NCBI RefSeq assembly: GCF_028401385.1
Contig: NZ_JAQOMR010000001.1
Location: forward strand, 312,501-376,500
Source: Marinicella algicola
GTDB lineage: Bacteria; Pseudomonadota; Gammaproteobacteria; Xanthomonadales; Marinicellaceae
Length of the DNA: 64,000 nucleotides
Direction: 5' to 3'
Positions 19,994-32,456 of this stretch are shown piece by piece (positions within the stretch are counted from its first letter, which is position 1; every line of letters starts with the position of its first letter). The notes under the pieces were generated by a model. The model saw only the letters and a program-made list of their open reading frames with translations, did no database searches and was not told the DNA's origin. Made by a program: the position numbers and the translations under genes.

Positions 19994-21147
19994 ATGGCCG
20001 CGATGACGAGCGTTACCCAACGTCTTGAGACAATGACCGCAGCGGGCAAACTCAAGGCCGATGCCGCACAGCTTGCTGTAGCGGGCGCGCTTGACCATAT
20101 TCTTGTGAAGCTTGCCGCAGCCAGGCCCGCGGAGAAGGGGGGCGACTGATTTCACGCCTCTTCGGGCTTTCGCGTCAGCCCGGTGGACCGTTGGTGGACG
20201 GGCTCTACATCCATGGCAGCGTCGGTCGCGGCAAGACCATGCTGATGGACATGTTCTTCGAGGCAGCCCCGATCGCCGACAAGCGCCGCGCCCATTTTCA
20301 TGCCTTCATGGCCGATGTTCAGGAGCGGCTGAATGTGCACCGGCGCAAGCTGAAGGCGGGTGAGGTGAAGGAGGCTGATCCGATTGGCCCAGTCGCCGAT
20401 CAGATCATCGGCGAGAACCGGCTTTTATGCTTCGATGAGTTTACCGTGACCGACATTGCCGATGCGATGATCCTGTCGCGGCTGTTTTCCGCCCTGTTCG
20501 AGCGGGGCTGCGTGCTTGTGGCGACATCCAATGTCGCGCCTGACGATCTCTACAAGGATGGCCTCAATCGCGGGCTGTTCCTGCCCTTCATCACGGTTCT
20601 GAAACAAAATGTCACGGTAACGACACTCGATTCCGATACCGATTACCGCATGGAGAAATTCGAGGGGCGTCCGGTTTATCTCACGCCGCTGAACGACGAG
20701 ACCCGGCGCAAGATGGAGGAAAACTGGAACGTGGCCACAGGTGGCGCCGAAACCGGACCGGAAGAGCTTGAACTGCGCGGTCGCGTGCTGCATGTGCCAA
20801 AGGCGAGTGGCAAATTCGCGCGGTTCAGTTTCGATGATCTGTGCAGGAAGCCGCTTGGCGCTGCCGACTATATGGCGATCACCGATCGTTTCCACACTGT
20901 GTTCATCGATGACGTGCCGGTGCTGACCGCCGACCAGCGCAATGAAATCAAGCGCTTCATCATTCTCGTCGACACGCTTTATGACCGCACCATCCGCACG
21001 GTAATCTCTGCGGAAGCGATGCCCGAGGAACTTCTGGTTGATCGGAAGGGCCGCGAGGGGTTCGAGTTCGAGCGCACTGCCTCACGGCTTTTCGAGATGC
21101 GCAGCACGGATTATCTCGCCGCGCACAAGGAAAAATGGGCGAAATAA
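19994..21147 (+). CDS. zapE: Cell division protein ZapE (AFG1-like ATPase), one frameshift
   Basis: AAA-type ATPase of 384 residues after repair, related to yeast AFG1 and to ZapE, which acts at the Z-ring. The N terminus is MAAMTSVTQRLETMTAAGKLKAD. The frame breaks in the six-G run at 20137-20142; seven G joins RPAEKGG to RLISRLFGLSRQ. Walker A is YIHGSVGRGKTMLMD, Walker B is LLCFDEFTVTDIADAM, sensor 1 is LVATSNVAPDDLYKDG, and the C terminus ends in the usual DRTASRLFEM-type region (FERTASRLFEMRS). It lies upstream of mdh with 173 bases between them. Confidence 0.92.
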
Positions 21148-21166
21148 GGGCGCGGCTTCGCTATTT

Positions 21167-21184
21167 TTTGACGTTAACGTCAAA
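21167..21184. promoter_or_regulatory. Perfect 18-bp palindrome upstream of mdh
   Basis: TTTGACGTTAACGTCAAA is a perfect 18-bp palindrome about 137 bases before the mdh start, within an AT-rich stretch between zapE and mdh. It lacks a loop, so it is more likely a dimeric-regulator site than a terminator. It could govern the whole mdh-sucCDAB operon. The regulator is not identifiable from this window. Confidence 0.55.
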
Positions 21185-21320
21185 TAAAATGGATATAACC
21201 GATTGAAAATATTGGCCTCAGAAAAATCGGTTGAAAAATACTGCAATTGCCGATATCCCAACATCGTCATGGGCACGGTTTTGACCATCGTCCAGAAATG
21301 AGTTTTCAGAGGATACATTC

Positions 21321-22282
<962 letters not shown>

Positions 22283-22312
22283 GCCGCTTTCTTTAAAAGG
22301 ACAGATATCCGC

Positions 22313-23509
22313 ATGAATATTCATGAATACCAGGCCAAGGCTCTGCTGAAGGGCTATGGCGCGCCGGTTGCCGATGGCGTTGCCATCCTGAGCGCCGAAG
22401 AGGTCGAGGCTGCGGTCGGCAAGCTTCCCGGTCCGCTTTATGTGGTCAAGAGCCAGATCCACGCCGGTGGCCGCGGCAAGGGCAAGTTCAAGGAACTGCC
22501 GGCTGATGCCAAGGGCGGCGTGCGCCTTGCTAAATCTGCCGACGAGGTCAAGGCCTTCGTCGAAGAGATGCTCGGCAACACGCTGGTGACCAAGCAGACC
22601 GGCCCGGCCGGCAAGCAGGTCAACCGCCTTTACATCGAAGATGGCGCCGATATCGACCGCGAACTGTATTGCTCGCTTCTGGTCGACCGCACTGTCGGTC
22701 AGGTTGCCTTCGTGGTCTCCACCGAGGGTGGCATGGACATCGAGGCCGTTGCCGAGTCAACGCCTGAAAAAATCATCACGGTCGCGATTGAACCGGAAGC
22801 CGGCGTGACCGCTGAAAACGTCAAAGCCATTAACGCCGCGCTCAAGCTTGAGGGCGATGCGGCCAAGGATGGCGAAACGCTGTTCCCGATCCTCTACAAG
22901 GCCTTTGTCGAGAAGGACATGAGCCTGCTTGAGATCAACCCGCTGATCGTCATGGAAAACGGTCGTTTGCGTGTTCTCGACGCCAAGTGCTCATTCGATG
23001 GCAATGCGCTGTTCCGCCACGACGATGTCCGCGAACTGCGCGACACGACGGAAGAAGACGCCAAGGAAATCGAAGCGTCGAAATACGACCTCGCCTATGT
23101 GGCGCTGGACGGCAACATCGGCTGCATGGTCAATGGCGCCGGTCTCGCCATGGCGACGATGGACATCATCAAGCTTTACGGTGCCGAGCCTGCCAACTTC
23201 CTCGACGTTGGCGGCGGCGCTTCCAAGGAAAAGGTCACAGCGGCCTTCAAGATCATCACCGCCGATCCGGCTGTGAAGGGCATTCTCGTCAACATCTTTG
23301 GCGGCATCATGCGTTGCGACGTCATCGCCGAAGGCGTGATCGCGGCTGTCAAGGAAGTGGGCCTGCAGGTTCCGCTGGTTGTCCGTCTGGAAGGTACGAA
23401 TGTCGAACTCGGCAAGAAGATCATTGACGAAAGCGGTCTGAATGTCATCTCCGCCGATGATCTCGATGACGCGGCGCAGAAAATCGTTTCGGCCGTGAAG
23501 GAGGCCTGA
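22313..23509 (+). CDS. sucC: Succinyl-CoA synthetase beta subunit
   Basis: ATP-grasp subunit of succinyl-CoA ligase, 398 residues, uninterrupted. N-terminal [16 protein letters not shown] is typical, [12 protein letters not shown] is a nucleotide-binding loop near residue 46, LEINPLIV near residue 204 includes the Mg-binding Glu-Asn pair, and [15 protein letters not shown] is the C-terminal CoA-ligase domain. An AAAAGGA site precedes ATG 22313. sucD follows after six bases. Confidence 0.98.
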   Translation: MNIHEYQAKALLKGYGAPVADGVAILSAEEVEAAVGKLPGPLYVVKSQIHAGGRGKGKFKELPADAKGGVRLAKSADEVKAFVEEMLGNTLVTKQTGPAGKQVNRLYIEDGADIDRELYCSLLVDRTVGQVAFVVSTEGGMDIEAVAESTPEKIITVAIEPEAGVTAENVKAINAALKLEGDAAKDGETLFPILYKAFVEKDMSLLEINPLIVMENGRLRVLDAKCSFDGNALFRHDDVRELRDTTEEDAKEIEASKYDLAYVALDGNIGCMVNGAGLAMATMDIIKLYGAEPANFLDVGGGASKEKVTAAFKIITADPAVKGILVNIFGGIMRCDVIAEGVIAAVKEVGLQVPLVVRLEGTNVELGKKIIDESGLNVISADDLDDAAQKIVSAVKEA

Positions 23510-23515
23510 GTACCC

Positions 23516-24421
23516 ATGTCAATTCTGGTCAATAAAGACACCAAGGTTCTGGTTCAGGGCCTTACCGGCAAGACCGGCACCTTCCACACCGAGCAGGCGC
23601 TGGCTTATTACGGCACAAGGATGGTCGGCGGTATTCATCCCAAGAAGGGTGGCACCGAATGGTCTTCCGGTGTTGATGGTACGGCGCTGCCGATCTTCGC
23701 CTCCGTTGCCGAGGGCAAGGACAAGACCGGTGCCAATGCTTCCGTGATCTACGTTCCGCCGGCAGGCGCGGGCGCTGCGATTCTGGAAGCGATCGAGGCG
23801 GAAATTCCGCTGATCGTCTGCATCACCGAAGGCATCCCGGTTGCCGACATGGTCAAGGTCAAGGCGAAGCTCGACAAGTCGAAATCGCGCCTGATCGGCC
23901 CGAATTGCCCCGGCGTTCTGACGCCGGAAGAGTGCAAGATCGGCATCATGCCGGGCTCGATCTTCAAGAAGGGTTCCGTTGGCGTTCTGTCGCGTTCGGG
24001 TACGCTCACCTATGAAGCCGTGTTCCAGACCACCAATGAAGGCCTCGGCCAGACCACGGCCGTCGGCATCGGCGGCGATCCGGTCAAGGGCACCGAATTC
24101 ATCGACATGCTGGAAATGTTCCTCGCAGATGATGCGACGGAGTCCATCATCATGATTGGTGAGATCGGTGGTTCGGCTGAAGAAGAAGCCGCGCAGTTCC
24201 TGAAGGACGAGGCCAAGAAGGGCCGCAAGAAGCCGATGGTTGGCTTTATCGCGGGTCGTACCGCTCCTCCCGGCCGCACCATGGGTCATGCCGGCGCCGT
24301 GATCTCCGGCGGCAAGGGCGGCGCTGAAGACAAGATCGAGGCAATGGAAGCCGCTGGCATCACCGTGTCGCCGTCTCCGGCGCGTCTCGGCAAGACTCTG
24401 GTTGAAGTCCTGAAGGGCTGA
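23516..24421 (+). CDS. sucD: Succinyl-CoA synthetase alpha subunit
   Basis: CoA-binding subunit of succinyl-CoA ligase, 301 residues, uninterrupted. [17 protein letters not shown] is the CoA-binding Rossmann loop, [17 protein letters not shown] precedes the active site, and the phosphorylated histidine is in [16 protein letters not shown] near residue 250. With SucC it couples succinyl-CoA cleavage to ATP or GTP formation. A hairpin lies directly after the gene, before sucA. Confidence 0.98.
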   Translation: MSILVNKDTKVLVQGLTGKTGTFHTEQALAYYGTRMVGGIHPKKGGTEWSSGVDGTALPIFASVAEGKDKTGANASVIYVPPAGAGAAILEAIEAEIPLIVCITEGIPVADMVKVKAKLDKSKSRLIGPNCPGVLTPEECKIGIMPGSIFKKGSVGVLSRSGTLTYEAVFQTTNEGLGQTTAVGIGGDPVKGTEFIDMLEMFLADDATESIIMIGEIGGSAEEEAAQFLKDEAKKGRKKPMVGFIAGRTAPPGRTMGHAGAVISGGKGGAEDKIEAMEAAGITVSPSPARLGKTLVEVLKG

Positions 24422-24439
24422 TCCACCTAAGAACAGATG

Positions 24440-24469
24440 CGTGACGGCCTTTTTGTGAGGGCCGTCACG
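24440..24469 (+). terminator. Hairpin between sucD and sucA (attenuator or partial terminator)
   Basis: A perfect 10-bp stem, CGTGACGGCC at 24440-24449 and GGCCGTCACG at 24460-24469, with a ten-base loop. T-rich sequence follows only after about 13 bases (ACCGTTTTT). It could lower transcription from mdh-sucCD into sucAB or protect the upstream mRNA end. Confidence 0.6.
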
Positions 24470-24589
24470 AATTTACCGTTTTTGTGGCCATTTGACGGTC
24501 GTCATAATCGGTGTTTCATCGGATGGTCCGGCTCAAGAGCCGGTTTCGTCGTTTCAAGCGGGAGGCGGATTGCGATCCGCGCGGTGCAT

Positions 24590-27575
24590 ATGTCAAGGCA
24601 AGAAGCCAACGAACAATTTCTTCTGACCTCGTTTCTCGATGGTGCCAACGCCACCTATATCGAGCATCTGTACGCGGCCTATGAAGATGATCCGAACTCG
24701 GTATCGGAAGAGTGGCGGGACTTCTTCAAGGCGCTCGGCGACGATCCGGATGCCGTGCGCAAGGCAGCCGAAGGCGCGTCCTGGAAAAAGGCCGACTGGC
24801 CGCAAAAGCCCAATGACGACCTGACGGCCGCGCTTGACGGCAACTGGGCCGATGTCGAGCAGGTGGTCGAGAAGAAGCTGCGCGGCAAGGCTGCCGCCAA
24901 AGGTGCTGACCTCTCGAACGAGGACGTGCTGCGCTCGACCCGCGATTCCGTGCGCGCGCTGATGATGATCCGTGCCTTCCGCATGCGTGGCCACCTTCAT
25001 GCCAAGCTCGATCCGCTGGGTCTCGCCGGCATGGCCGATGACGACTACAACGAGCTATCGCCCAAGGCCTATGGCTTCACCGAGGCCGATTACGACCGCC
25101 GCATCTTCCTCGACAATGTTCTGGGGCTCGAATACGCCACCATCCCGGAAATGCTCGACATCCTGACGCGCACCTATTGCACCACGCTCGGCGTCGAGTT
25201 CATGCACATTTCGAATCCGGAAGAAAAATCCTGGATTCAGGAGCGCATCGAAGGCCCGGAAAGAGCATCACCTTCACCGAAAACGGCAAGAAGGCGATCT
25301 TGCAGAAGCTGATCGAGGCGGAGGGCTTCGAAAAGTTCCTGGATGTCAAATACAAGGGCACCAAGCGCTTTGGTCTTGATGGCGCAGAATCGCTGATCCC
25401 GGCGATGGAGCAAATTATCAAGCGTGGTGGCGCGCTCGGCCTCAAGGAAGTCGTGCTCGGCATGCCGCATCGCGGTCGCCTGAACGTCTTGTCGCAGGTG
25501 ATGGCCAAGACCCACCGTGCTATCTTCCACGAATTCAAGGGCGGCTCGTTCAAGCCCGACGATGTTGAGGGTTCCGGTGATGTTAAGTACCATCTGGGCG
25601 CTTCCTCCGACCGCGAATTCGACGGCAACAATGTCCACCTGTCGCTGACAGCGAACCCTTCGCATCTGGAAATCGTCGATCCAGTCGTTATGGGCAAGGC
25701 ACGTGCCAAGCAGGATATCATCGCGACCCGCCGTGAAGGCGAAATCGTGCCGCTGTCCGAGCGCGCAAAGGTGATGCCGTTGCTGCTGCATGGTGATGCT
25801 GCCTTTGCCGGTCAGGGTGTGGTTGCTGAAATTCTCGGCCTATCCGGTCTGCGCGGCCACCGCGTTGCCGGTACGGTTCACTTCATCGTCAACAACCAGA
25901 TCGGGTTCACCACCAACCCGGCGTTTTCGCGCTCCTCACCCTATCCGTCGGATGTCGCGAAGATGATCGAGTCTCCGATTTTCCACGTCAACGGTGACGA
26001 TCCGGAGGCTGTCGTCTATGCGGCCAAGGTTGCGACCGAATTCCGCATGAAATTCCACAAGCCTGTGGTCATTGACATGTTCTGCTACCGCCGCTTCGGC
26101 CATAATGAGGGCGATGAGCCTGCGTTTACGCAGCCGAAGATGTACAAGGTGATCTCGCGGCCACGAGACTGTTACCCAGCTTTACGCCGACCGGCTGATC
26201 AAGGAAGGCCTGATCACCAAGGAAGAATTCGAGGGCATGCTCGCCGACTGGAGAACGTTCCTTGAGCAGGAATTCGAAGCAGGCTCTTCCTACAAGCCGA
26301 ACAAGGCTGACTGGCTGGATGGCGAATGGTCCGGTTTGCGTGCCGCTGACAATGCGGATGAACTGCGCCGCGGCAAGACCTCTATGCCGATGAAGACGCT
26401 GAAGGAAATCGGCAAGAAGCTCACCGAAGTTCCGGAGGGCTTCAATGTTCACCGTACGGTCAAGCGTTTCCTCGACAACCGCGCCAAGATGATCGAAACC
26501 GGCGAGGGTGTCGACTGGGCCATGGCCGAAGCTTTGGCTTTCGGCGCATTGTGCCACGAGGGTTTCAAGGTTCGCCTGTCCGGTCAGGATGTCGAGCGCG
26601 GCACTTTCTCGCAGCGTCATTCCGTGCTCTACGATCAGGAAACCGAAGAGCGTTATCTTCCGCTGCAGAATATCCGCGCCAGCCAGGGTCGCTATGAGGT
26701 GATCAATTCGATGCTGTCGGAAGAAGCCGTGCTCGGCTTCGAATACGGCTATTCACTGGCACGTCCGAACGCTTTGACACTGTGGGAAGCCCAGTTTGGC
26801 GACTTCGCCAATGGTGCGCAGGTGATTTTCGACCAGTTCATCTCGTCGGGTGAGCGCAAATGGCTGCGCATGTCCGGTCTCGTCTGCCTGCTGCCGCATG
26901 GCTATGAGGGGCAGGGGCCGGAACATTCTTCCGCCCGTCTGGAGCGCTGGTTGCAGATGTGTGCTGAAGACAACATGCAGGTCGCCAACTGCACCACGCC
27001 GGCGAACTACTTCCACATTCTGCGCCGCCAGCTCAAACGCGACTTCCGCAAGCCGCTGATCCTGATGACGCCGAAATCGCTGCTGCGCCACAAACGCGCT
27101 CAGTCGACGCTTTCGGAATTCGCCGGCGAGAGCGCCTTCCACCGACTGCTGTGGGACGATGCCGTCGAACACGATACGCCGATCAAGCTGGTCAAGGACT
27201 CCAAGATCTCGCCGCGTCGTGATGTGCTCGGGCAAGGTCTATTATGATCTGTTCGAGGAGCGTGAGAAGCGCGGTATCAACGATGTTTACCTACTGCGCG
27301 TCGAACAGCTTTATCCGTTTCCGGCCAAGGCTCTGATCAACATGCTTTCGCGCTTCAAGAACGCGGAGATGGTATGGTGTCAGGAAGAGCCGAAGAATAT
27401 GGGTGCCTGGTCGTTCATCGAACCTTATCTGGAATGGGTGTTGACCCATATCGATGCCAAGCATTCGCGGGTTCGCTATGCCGGACGCGCCGCAGCCGCC
27501 TCAACGGCGACGGGCCTGATGTCGCGCCATCAGGCGCAACTCGCGGCCTTCCTCGATGACGCGCTCGGTGAATAA
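24590..27575 (+). CDS. sucA: 2-oxoglutarate dehydrogenase E1 component, three frameshifts
   Basis: Thiamine-diphosphate-dependent decarboxylase of the 2-oxoglutarate dehydrogenase complex, 994 residues after repair. The N-terminal E2-binding stretch is FLDGANATYIEHLYAAYEDD; TPP and substrate motifs are LGMPHRGRLN, HGDAAFAGQGVVAE, NNQIGFTT and FGHNEGDEPAFTQP; the C-terminal part has RYEVINSMLSEEAVLGFEYG and VWCQEEPKNMGAW. Breaks: a lost A at 25260-25262 (GPEKSITFT), and an extra T at about 26155 and again at about 27209, both in the context GATC-T-CGC where ATC-CGC restores VIRGHETV and KIRRVVMCSGK. The start ATG 24590 matches family N termini, though the nearest purine-rich site is about 25 bases upstream. 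Confidence 0.95.
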
Positions 27576-27587
27576 GAATGAATAGGC

Positions 27588-27614
27588 GCATGCCGGACCC
27601 AAAGCCCGGCATGC
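27588..27614 (+). repeat. GC-rich hairpin between sucA and sucB
   Basis: GCATGCCGG at 27588-27596 and CCGGCATGC at 27606-27614 form a perfect 9-bp stem around a nine-base loop, 12 bases after the sucA stop. There is no T tract, so it is more likely an mRNA-processing or stabilising element, or an extragenic palindrome, than a terminator. Confidence 0.6.
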
Positions 27615-27669
27615 AATGACCGCCGCAAGGCGATCCGGACACACGTTTTTCAAACTCGGGACTTTTGAC

Positions 27670-28913
27670 ATGGCCACTGAAATCCGCGTTCCCACTTTGG
27701 GTGAATCCGTTACCGAAGCAACGGTCGGCACCTGGTACAAGAAGGTCGGCGACGCCATCGTCGCCGATGAGCCGATTGTCGAACTGGAAACCGACAAGGT
27801 GACCATCGAGGTTCCGGCGCCGGCTTCCGGCACGCTTTCCGAAATCGTCTCCGGCGAAGGCGAGACCGTCGAACTTGACGCATTGCTCGGCCAGATCGCC
27901 GCGGGCGATGCCCCGGCCGCAGGCGGCGGCGAAAAGGAAGCCCCAAGGAAGCGGCTCCTAAGGAAGACGCGACGAAGGAAGAGGCAGCCAAGGTTGAAGA
28001 CAAGCCGAAGTCCGGTTCGGACATGCCGGCTGCTCCGGCCGCTGCCAAGATGATGGAAGAGAAGAACATTTCTTCCGATCAGGTTGAAGGTTCCGGCAAA
28101 CGCGGCCAGATCCTGAAGGGCGATGTGATCGCAGCTGCGACCAAGGGCACGTCTTCTCCCGCAGCGGAACCTACCAAGGCCGCGCAGCGTGCGCCTTCCA
28201 AGGTTGAGGATGCCGACCGCGAGGAACGCGTGAAAATGACGCGCCTTCGCCAGACCATTGCGAAGCGCCTGAAGGACGCCCAGAACACCGCGGCCATGCT
28301 GACCACCTATAACGAGGTGGATATGACAGCGGTGATGGAACTGCGCTCCAAGTACAAGGACCTGTTCCTGAAGAAGCATGACGTCAAGCTCGGTTTCATG
28401 GGCTTCTTCACAAAGGCCGTCTGTCACGCGCTGAAGGAAATCCCGGCGGTCAACGCCGAGATCGACGGCACCGACATCATCTACAAGAAGTTCTGTCATG
28501 TCGGCATGGCCGTTGGCACAGACAAGGGCCTCGTCGTTCCGGTCGTGCGTGATGCCGACCAGATGACGATTGCCGAGATCGAAGCCGAGATTGCCCGTCT
28601 TGCAAAGGCAGCGCGCGGCGGTCAGCTTTCGATGGCGGACATGCAGGGTGGCACCTTCACCATCACCAATGGCGGCGTCTACGGTTCGCTGATGTCCTCG
28701 CCGATCCTGAATGCGCCGCAGTCCGGTATTCTCGGGATGCACAAGATCCAGGAACGGCCGGTGGCAATCGGCGGTCAGGTTGTCATCCGCCCGATGATGT
28801 ATCTGGCACTGTCCTACGACCACCGTATGGTCGACGGCCAGGAGGCTGTGACCTTCCTGGTCCGCGTCAAGGAAACGCTGGAAGATCCCGAACGTCTCGT
28901 TCTCGATCTCTGA
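27670..28913 (+). CDS. sucB: Dihydrolipoyllysine-residue succinyltransferase (2-oxoglutarate dehydrogenase E2), one frameshift
   Basis: Core E2 of the 2-oxoglutarate dehydrogenase complex, 414 residues after repair. The lipoyl domain begins [19 protein letters not shown], with the lipoylated lysine in [13 protein letters not shown] near residue 43. An Ala/Lys/Glu linker follows, broken at 27945-27946 where one A is missing ([12 protein letters not shown]). Next come the E3-binding region [18 protein letters not shown] and the catalytic domain ending [12 protein letters not shown] with the active-site His and Asp. The ATG at 27670 is the family start. Confidence 0.96.
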
Positions 28914-28939
28914 TTTCAAAATAACCCGGGGGCCGGAAC

Positions 28940-29554
28940 ATGAGCATCGAATTCCTGATTACGGCGCTGATTGTTGTTCTGGCTCCAGGCACGGGCGTGG
29001 TCTACACGCTGGCGACCGGGCTGTCGCAGGGGCGGCTTGCAAGCGTTGCGGCCGCCTTTGGCTGCACGCTCGGCATCATCCCGGCGATCCTGGCCTCCGC
29101 GTTCGGCATCGCCGCACTGTTTCACACCAGCGCGCTTCTGTTCCAGACGGTGAAGTTTGCCGGCGTTGCCTATCTGCTCTATCTCGCATGGCAGACGCTG
29201 AGGGGTCGCGGTGCGTTGCGCATATCCGGCGAAGGCGCATCAGGGCGCAGCCTGTTCGCGATCGCCCGCAACGGCTTTCTGATCAATATCCTGAACCCGA
29301 AGCTTTCGATCTTCTTCCTTGCCTTCCTGCCGCAATTCGTATCGCCTGCCGCTGCCTCGCCCATACTGGAAATGTTGGTGATGTCGGCGGTGTTCATGGC
29401 AATGACCTTTGCCGTCTTTGTTGTCTATGGCCAGTTCTCCGGCCTGATGCGCGACCGGGTGCTGTCGAGCGAGCGGGCAATGGCGTGGATGCGCCGCAGC
29501 GTGGCGCTGACCTTTGCAGGGTTTGGCGTCAAGCTCGCGCTTAGCAGGCCATAG
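28940..29554 (+). CDS. LysE family translocator (first of two)
   Basis: Predicted amino-acid or small-metabolite exporter, 204 residues with about six membrane helices. Family marks are the early APGTGVVYTLATGLSQGR motif, AYLLYLAWQTLRG, and FLINILNPKLSIFFLAFLPQFV. It lies 26 bases after sucB and is followed after 16 bases by a second LysE-family gene, inside the sucB-lpdA interval. The substrate is unknown; the related RhtB group exports homoserine and threonine. Confidence 0.88.
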   Translation: MSIEFLITALIVVLAPGTGVVYTLATGLSQGRLASVAAAFGCTLGIIPAILASAFGIAALFHTSALLFQTVKFAGVAYLLYLAWQTLRGRGALRISGEGASGRSLFAIARNGFLINILNPKLSIFFLAFLPQFVSPAAASPILEMLVMSAVFMAMTFAVFVVYGQFSGLMRDRVLSSERAMAWMRRSVALTFAGFGVKLALSRP

Positions 29555-29570
29555 ACCGGGAAAGCCCTTC

Positions 29571-30209
29571 ATGGACCATCAATATCTGATCGAGCTTGCA
29601 TCTCTGATGGCGATCTTCTCCTTCGCCATCGTCGCCCCAGGCGCGGACACCGCGATGATCATCCGGCAGGCGCTGGTGCATGGAAGACGCTCGGCCGTAC
29701 TGAGCAGCTTCGGCGTCGGTACCTCGCTGATGTTCCATGTCAGCTATACGATCATGGGGCTCGGCCTGATCATTTCGCAGTCGATCATGGTGTTCAATGT
29801 GATCAAATGGACGGGTGCCGCCTATCTGATCTATCTCGGCATCCAGTCGTTGCGTTCCGGCAGGACGGAGATCGCTTCCGTTGCGGATGCCGAACCGACC
29901 GCAAAACAAGGGACCGCGAAGGCATTCTCGCTTGGCTTTCTCGCAAATGCGCTGAACCCGAAGCCGGTTCTGTTCTTCCTGTCGATATTCTCGACCGTTG
30001 TCAGCCACGAAACGCCGGCCGGGGTAAAATTCGGCTACGGCCTCGTTATGGCATCGTGCCTCATCGCCTGGTTCATTGGCGTCTCGCTGTTTCTGACCAC
30101 ACCGCGCATGCGCACGGCCTTTGAAAGGGCCAGTGTCTGGATCAATCGCGCGAGCGGCGCGGTCTTTATCGCTTTCGGGTTGAAACTGGCAACGGAGAAG
30201 GCGGGCTGA
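29571..30209 (+). CDS. LysE family translocator (second of two)
   Basis: A 212-residue homologue of the preceding gene with the same topology: APGADTAMIIRQALVHGRR, GAAYLIYLGIQSLRSG, and FLANALNPKPVLFFLSIF. The two are clearly different in sequence, so this is an old duplication or independent recruitment, not a recent tandem copy. ATG 29571 follows a GGGAAAG stretch. It lies before lpdA. The substrate is unknown. Confidence 0.88.
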   Translation: MDHQYLIELASLMAIFSFAIVAPGADTAMIIRQALVHGRRSAVLSSFGVGTSLMFHVSYTIMGLGLIISQSIMVFNVIKWTGAAYLIYLGIQSLRSGRTEIASVADAEPTAKQGTAKAFSLGFLANALNPKPVLFFLSIFSTVVSHETPAGVKFGYGLVMASCLIAWFIGVSLFLTTPRMRTAFERASVWINRASGAVFIAFGLKLATEKAG

Positions 30210-30292
30210 GCGGCGATTTGAAATTCGGCCTCCGGCCTCTACAAACACGGTCATCCAGCGCCCATCCTTCGCATCGGCGATGACCTCAATAA

Positions 30293-31713
<1,421 letters not shown>

Positions 31714-31755
31714 GGCGGTCGCCGGGTCCAGACTGTGACATAGAAAGTGATGAAG

Positions 31756-31786
31756 ATGCGGCTTGCTAGGCAGGCCGCATTTTGTT
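31756..31786 (+). terminator. Rho-independent terminator after lpdA
   Basis: ATGCGGCTTGC at 31756-31766 pairs with GCAGGCCGCAT at 31770-31780 over 11 bases with one G-U and a three-base loop, followed by TTTGTTT. It closes the mdh-sucCDAB-lpdA block. Confidence 0.88.
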
Positions 31787-31830
31787 TATTGAGGTAGCAG
31801 GTTAACCCATTGACTATAGAGGGAAATCCA

Positions 31831-32327
31831 GTGTCAAAAACTCCTCTTTCTTTTTCGATCAGCCAGCGTTTGCTGCATTGGACGGTCGCACTGCTGATTT
31901 TCTTCAACCTGATTTTCTCTGATGGCATGGAGCATTGGGCTCGGCTTCATTTCGGCGGTGAGGCGGTTTCTGCGGATGTGGTCGCGTCGGCGAATATCCA
32001 TGCTTATGTCGGCATTGCAGTGCTGGTTCTGGCGCTTTTAAGGTTGGGACTGCGCTTCCTTCAGGGCGTTCCCGCCGAGCCTGAGGGGAGCCTCCGCTGT
32101 TTCGCACACTTTCGCGCATTGGCCACTGGAGCTTTTATCTGCTGTTTATTGTCATGCCGCTTTCGGGCATGGTCGGCTATTACCTTGGCATTTCGGGCGC
32201 CGCGGAGGTTCATGGCAGTGTGCTGAAACTTCTGATGTGGATCCTGATTGTCGCTCATGTCGGCGCGGTGGCGGTGCACCAGTTCTATTGGAAGACAGGC
32301 ATCCTCAAACGGATGACAACTGGCTGA
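31831..32327 (+). CDS. Cytochrome b561 family protein, one frameshift
   Basis: Four-helix di-heme membrane cytochrome of about 165 residues after repair, predicted to move electrons between quinones and a partner in the inner membrane. The N-terminal heme-ligand His is in SISQRLLHWTVALLIF; another is in NIHAYVGIAVLVLALLRLGLRF; the C-terminal ones lie in RIGHWSFYLLFIVMPLSGMVGYYLG, GAAEVHGS, and IVAHVGAVAVHQF. The frame breaks in the four-G run at 32085-32088 (PEGEPPLFRTLSRIGHW needs five G). I chose the GTG at 31831 because an AGAGGG site lies about nine bases upstream; a TTG at 31810 is the alternative. Confidence 0.85.
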
Positions 32328-32456
32328 CTGGCCTGGCGGAAGTTCGAAGAGACTTCAGCCGGACGCCAAGGGGGCGCCGGTGTCATTCAAGAGATTGATC
32401 CTGTACTTCAGAAGAATTGACTATTCATCGCGCGGCGAATCCTGTTTGCATCAGGA

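Noticed and set aside
25180..27580. sucA as a set of three or four separate short genes
   Set aside because: The fragments are consecutive parts of one E1 protein; each junction is explained by a one-base change.
28940..30209. Recent tandem duplication of LysE genes
   Set aside because: The two proteins share only family motifs and differ throughout, so they are not a recent copy.
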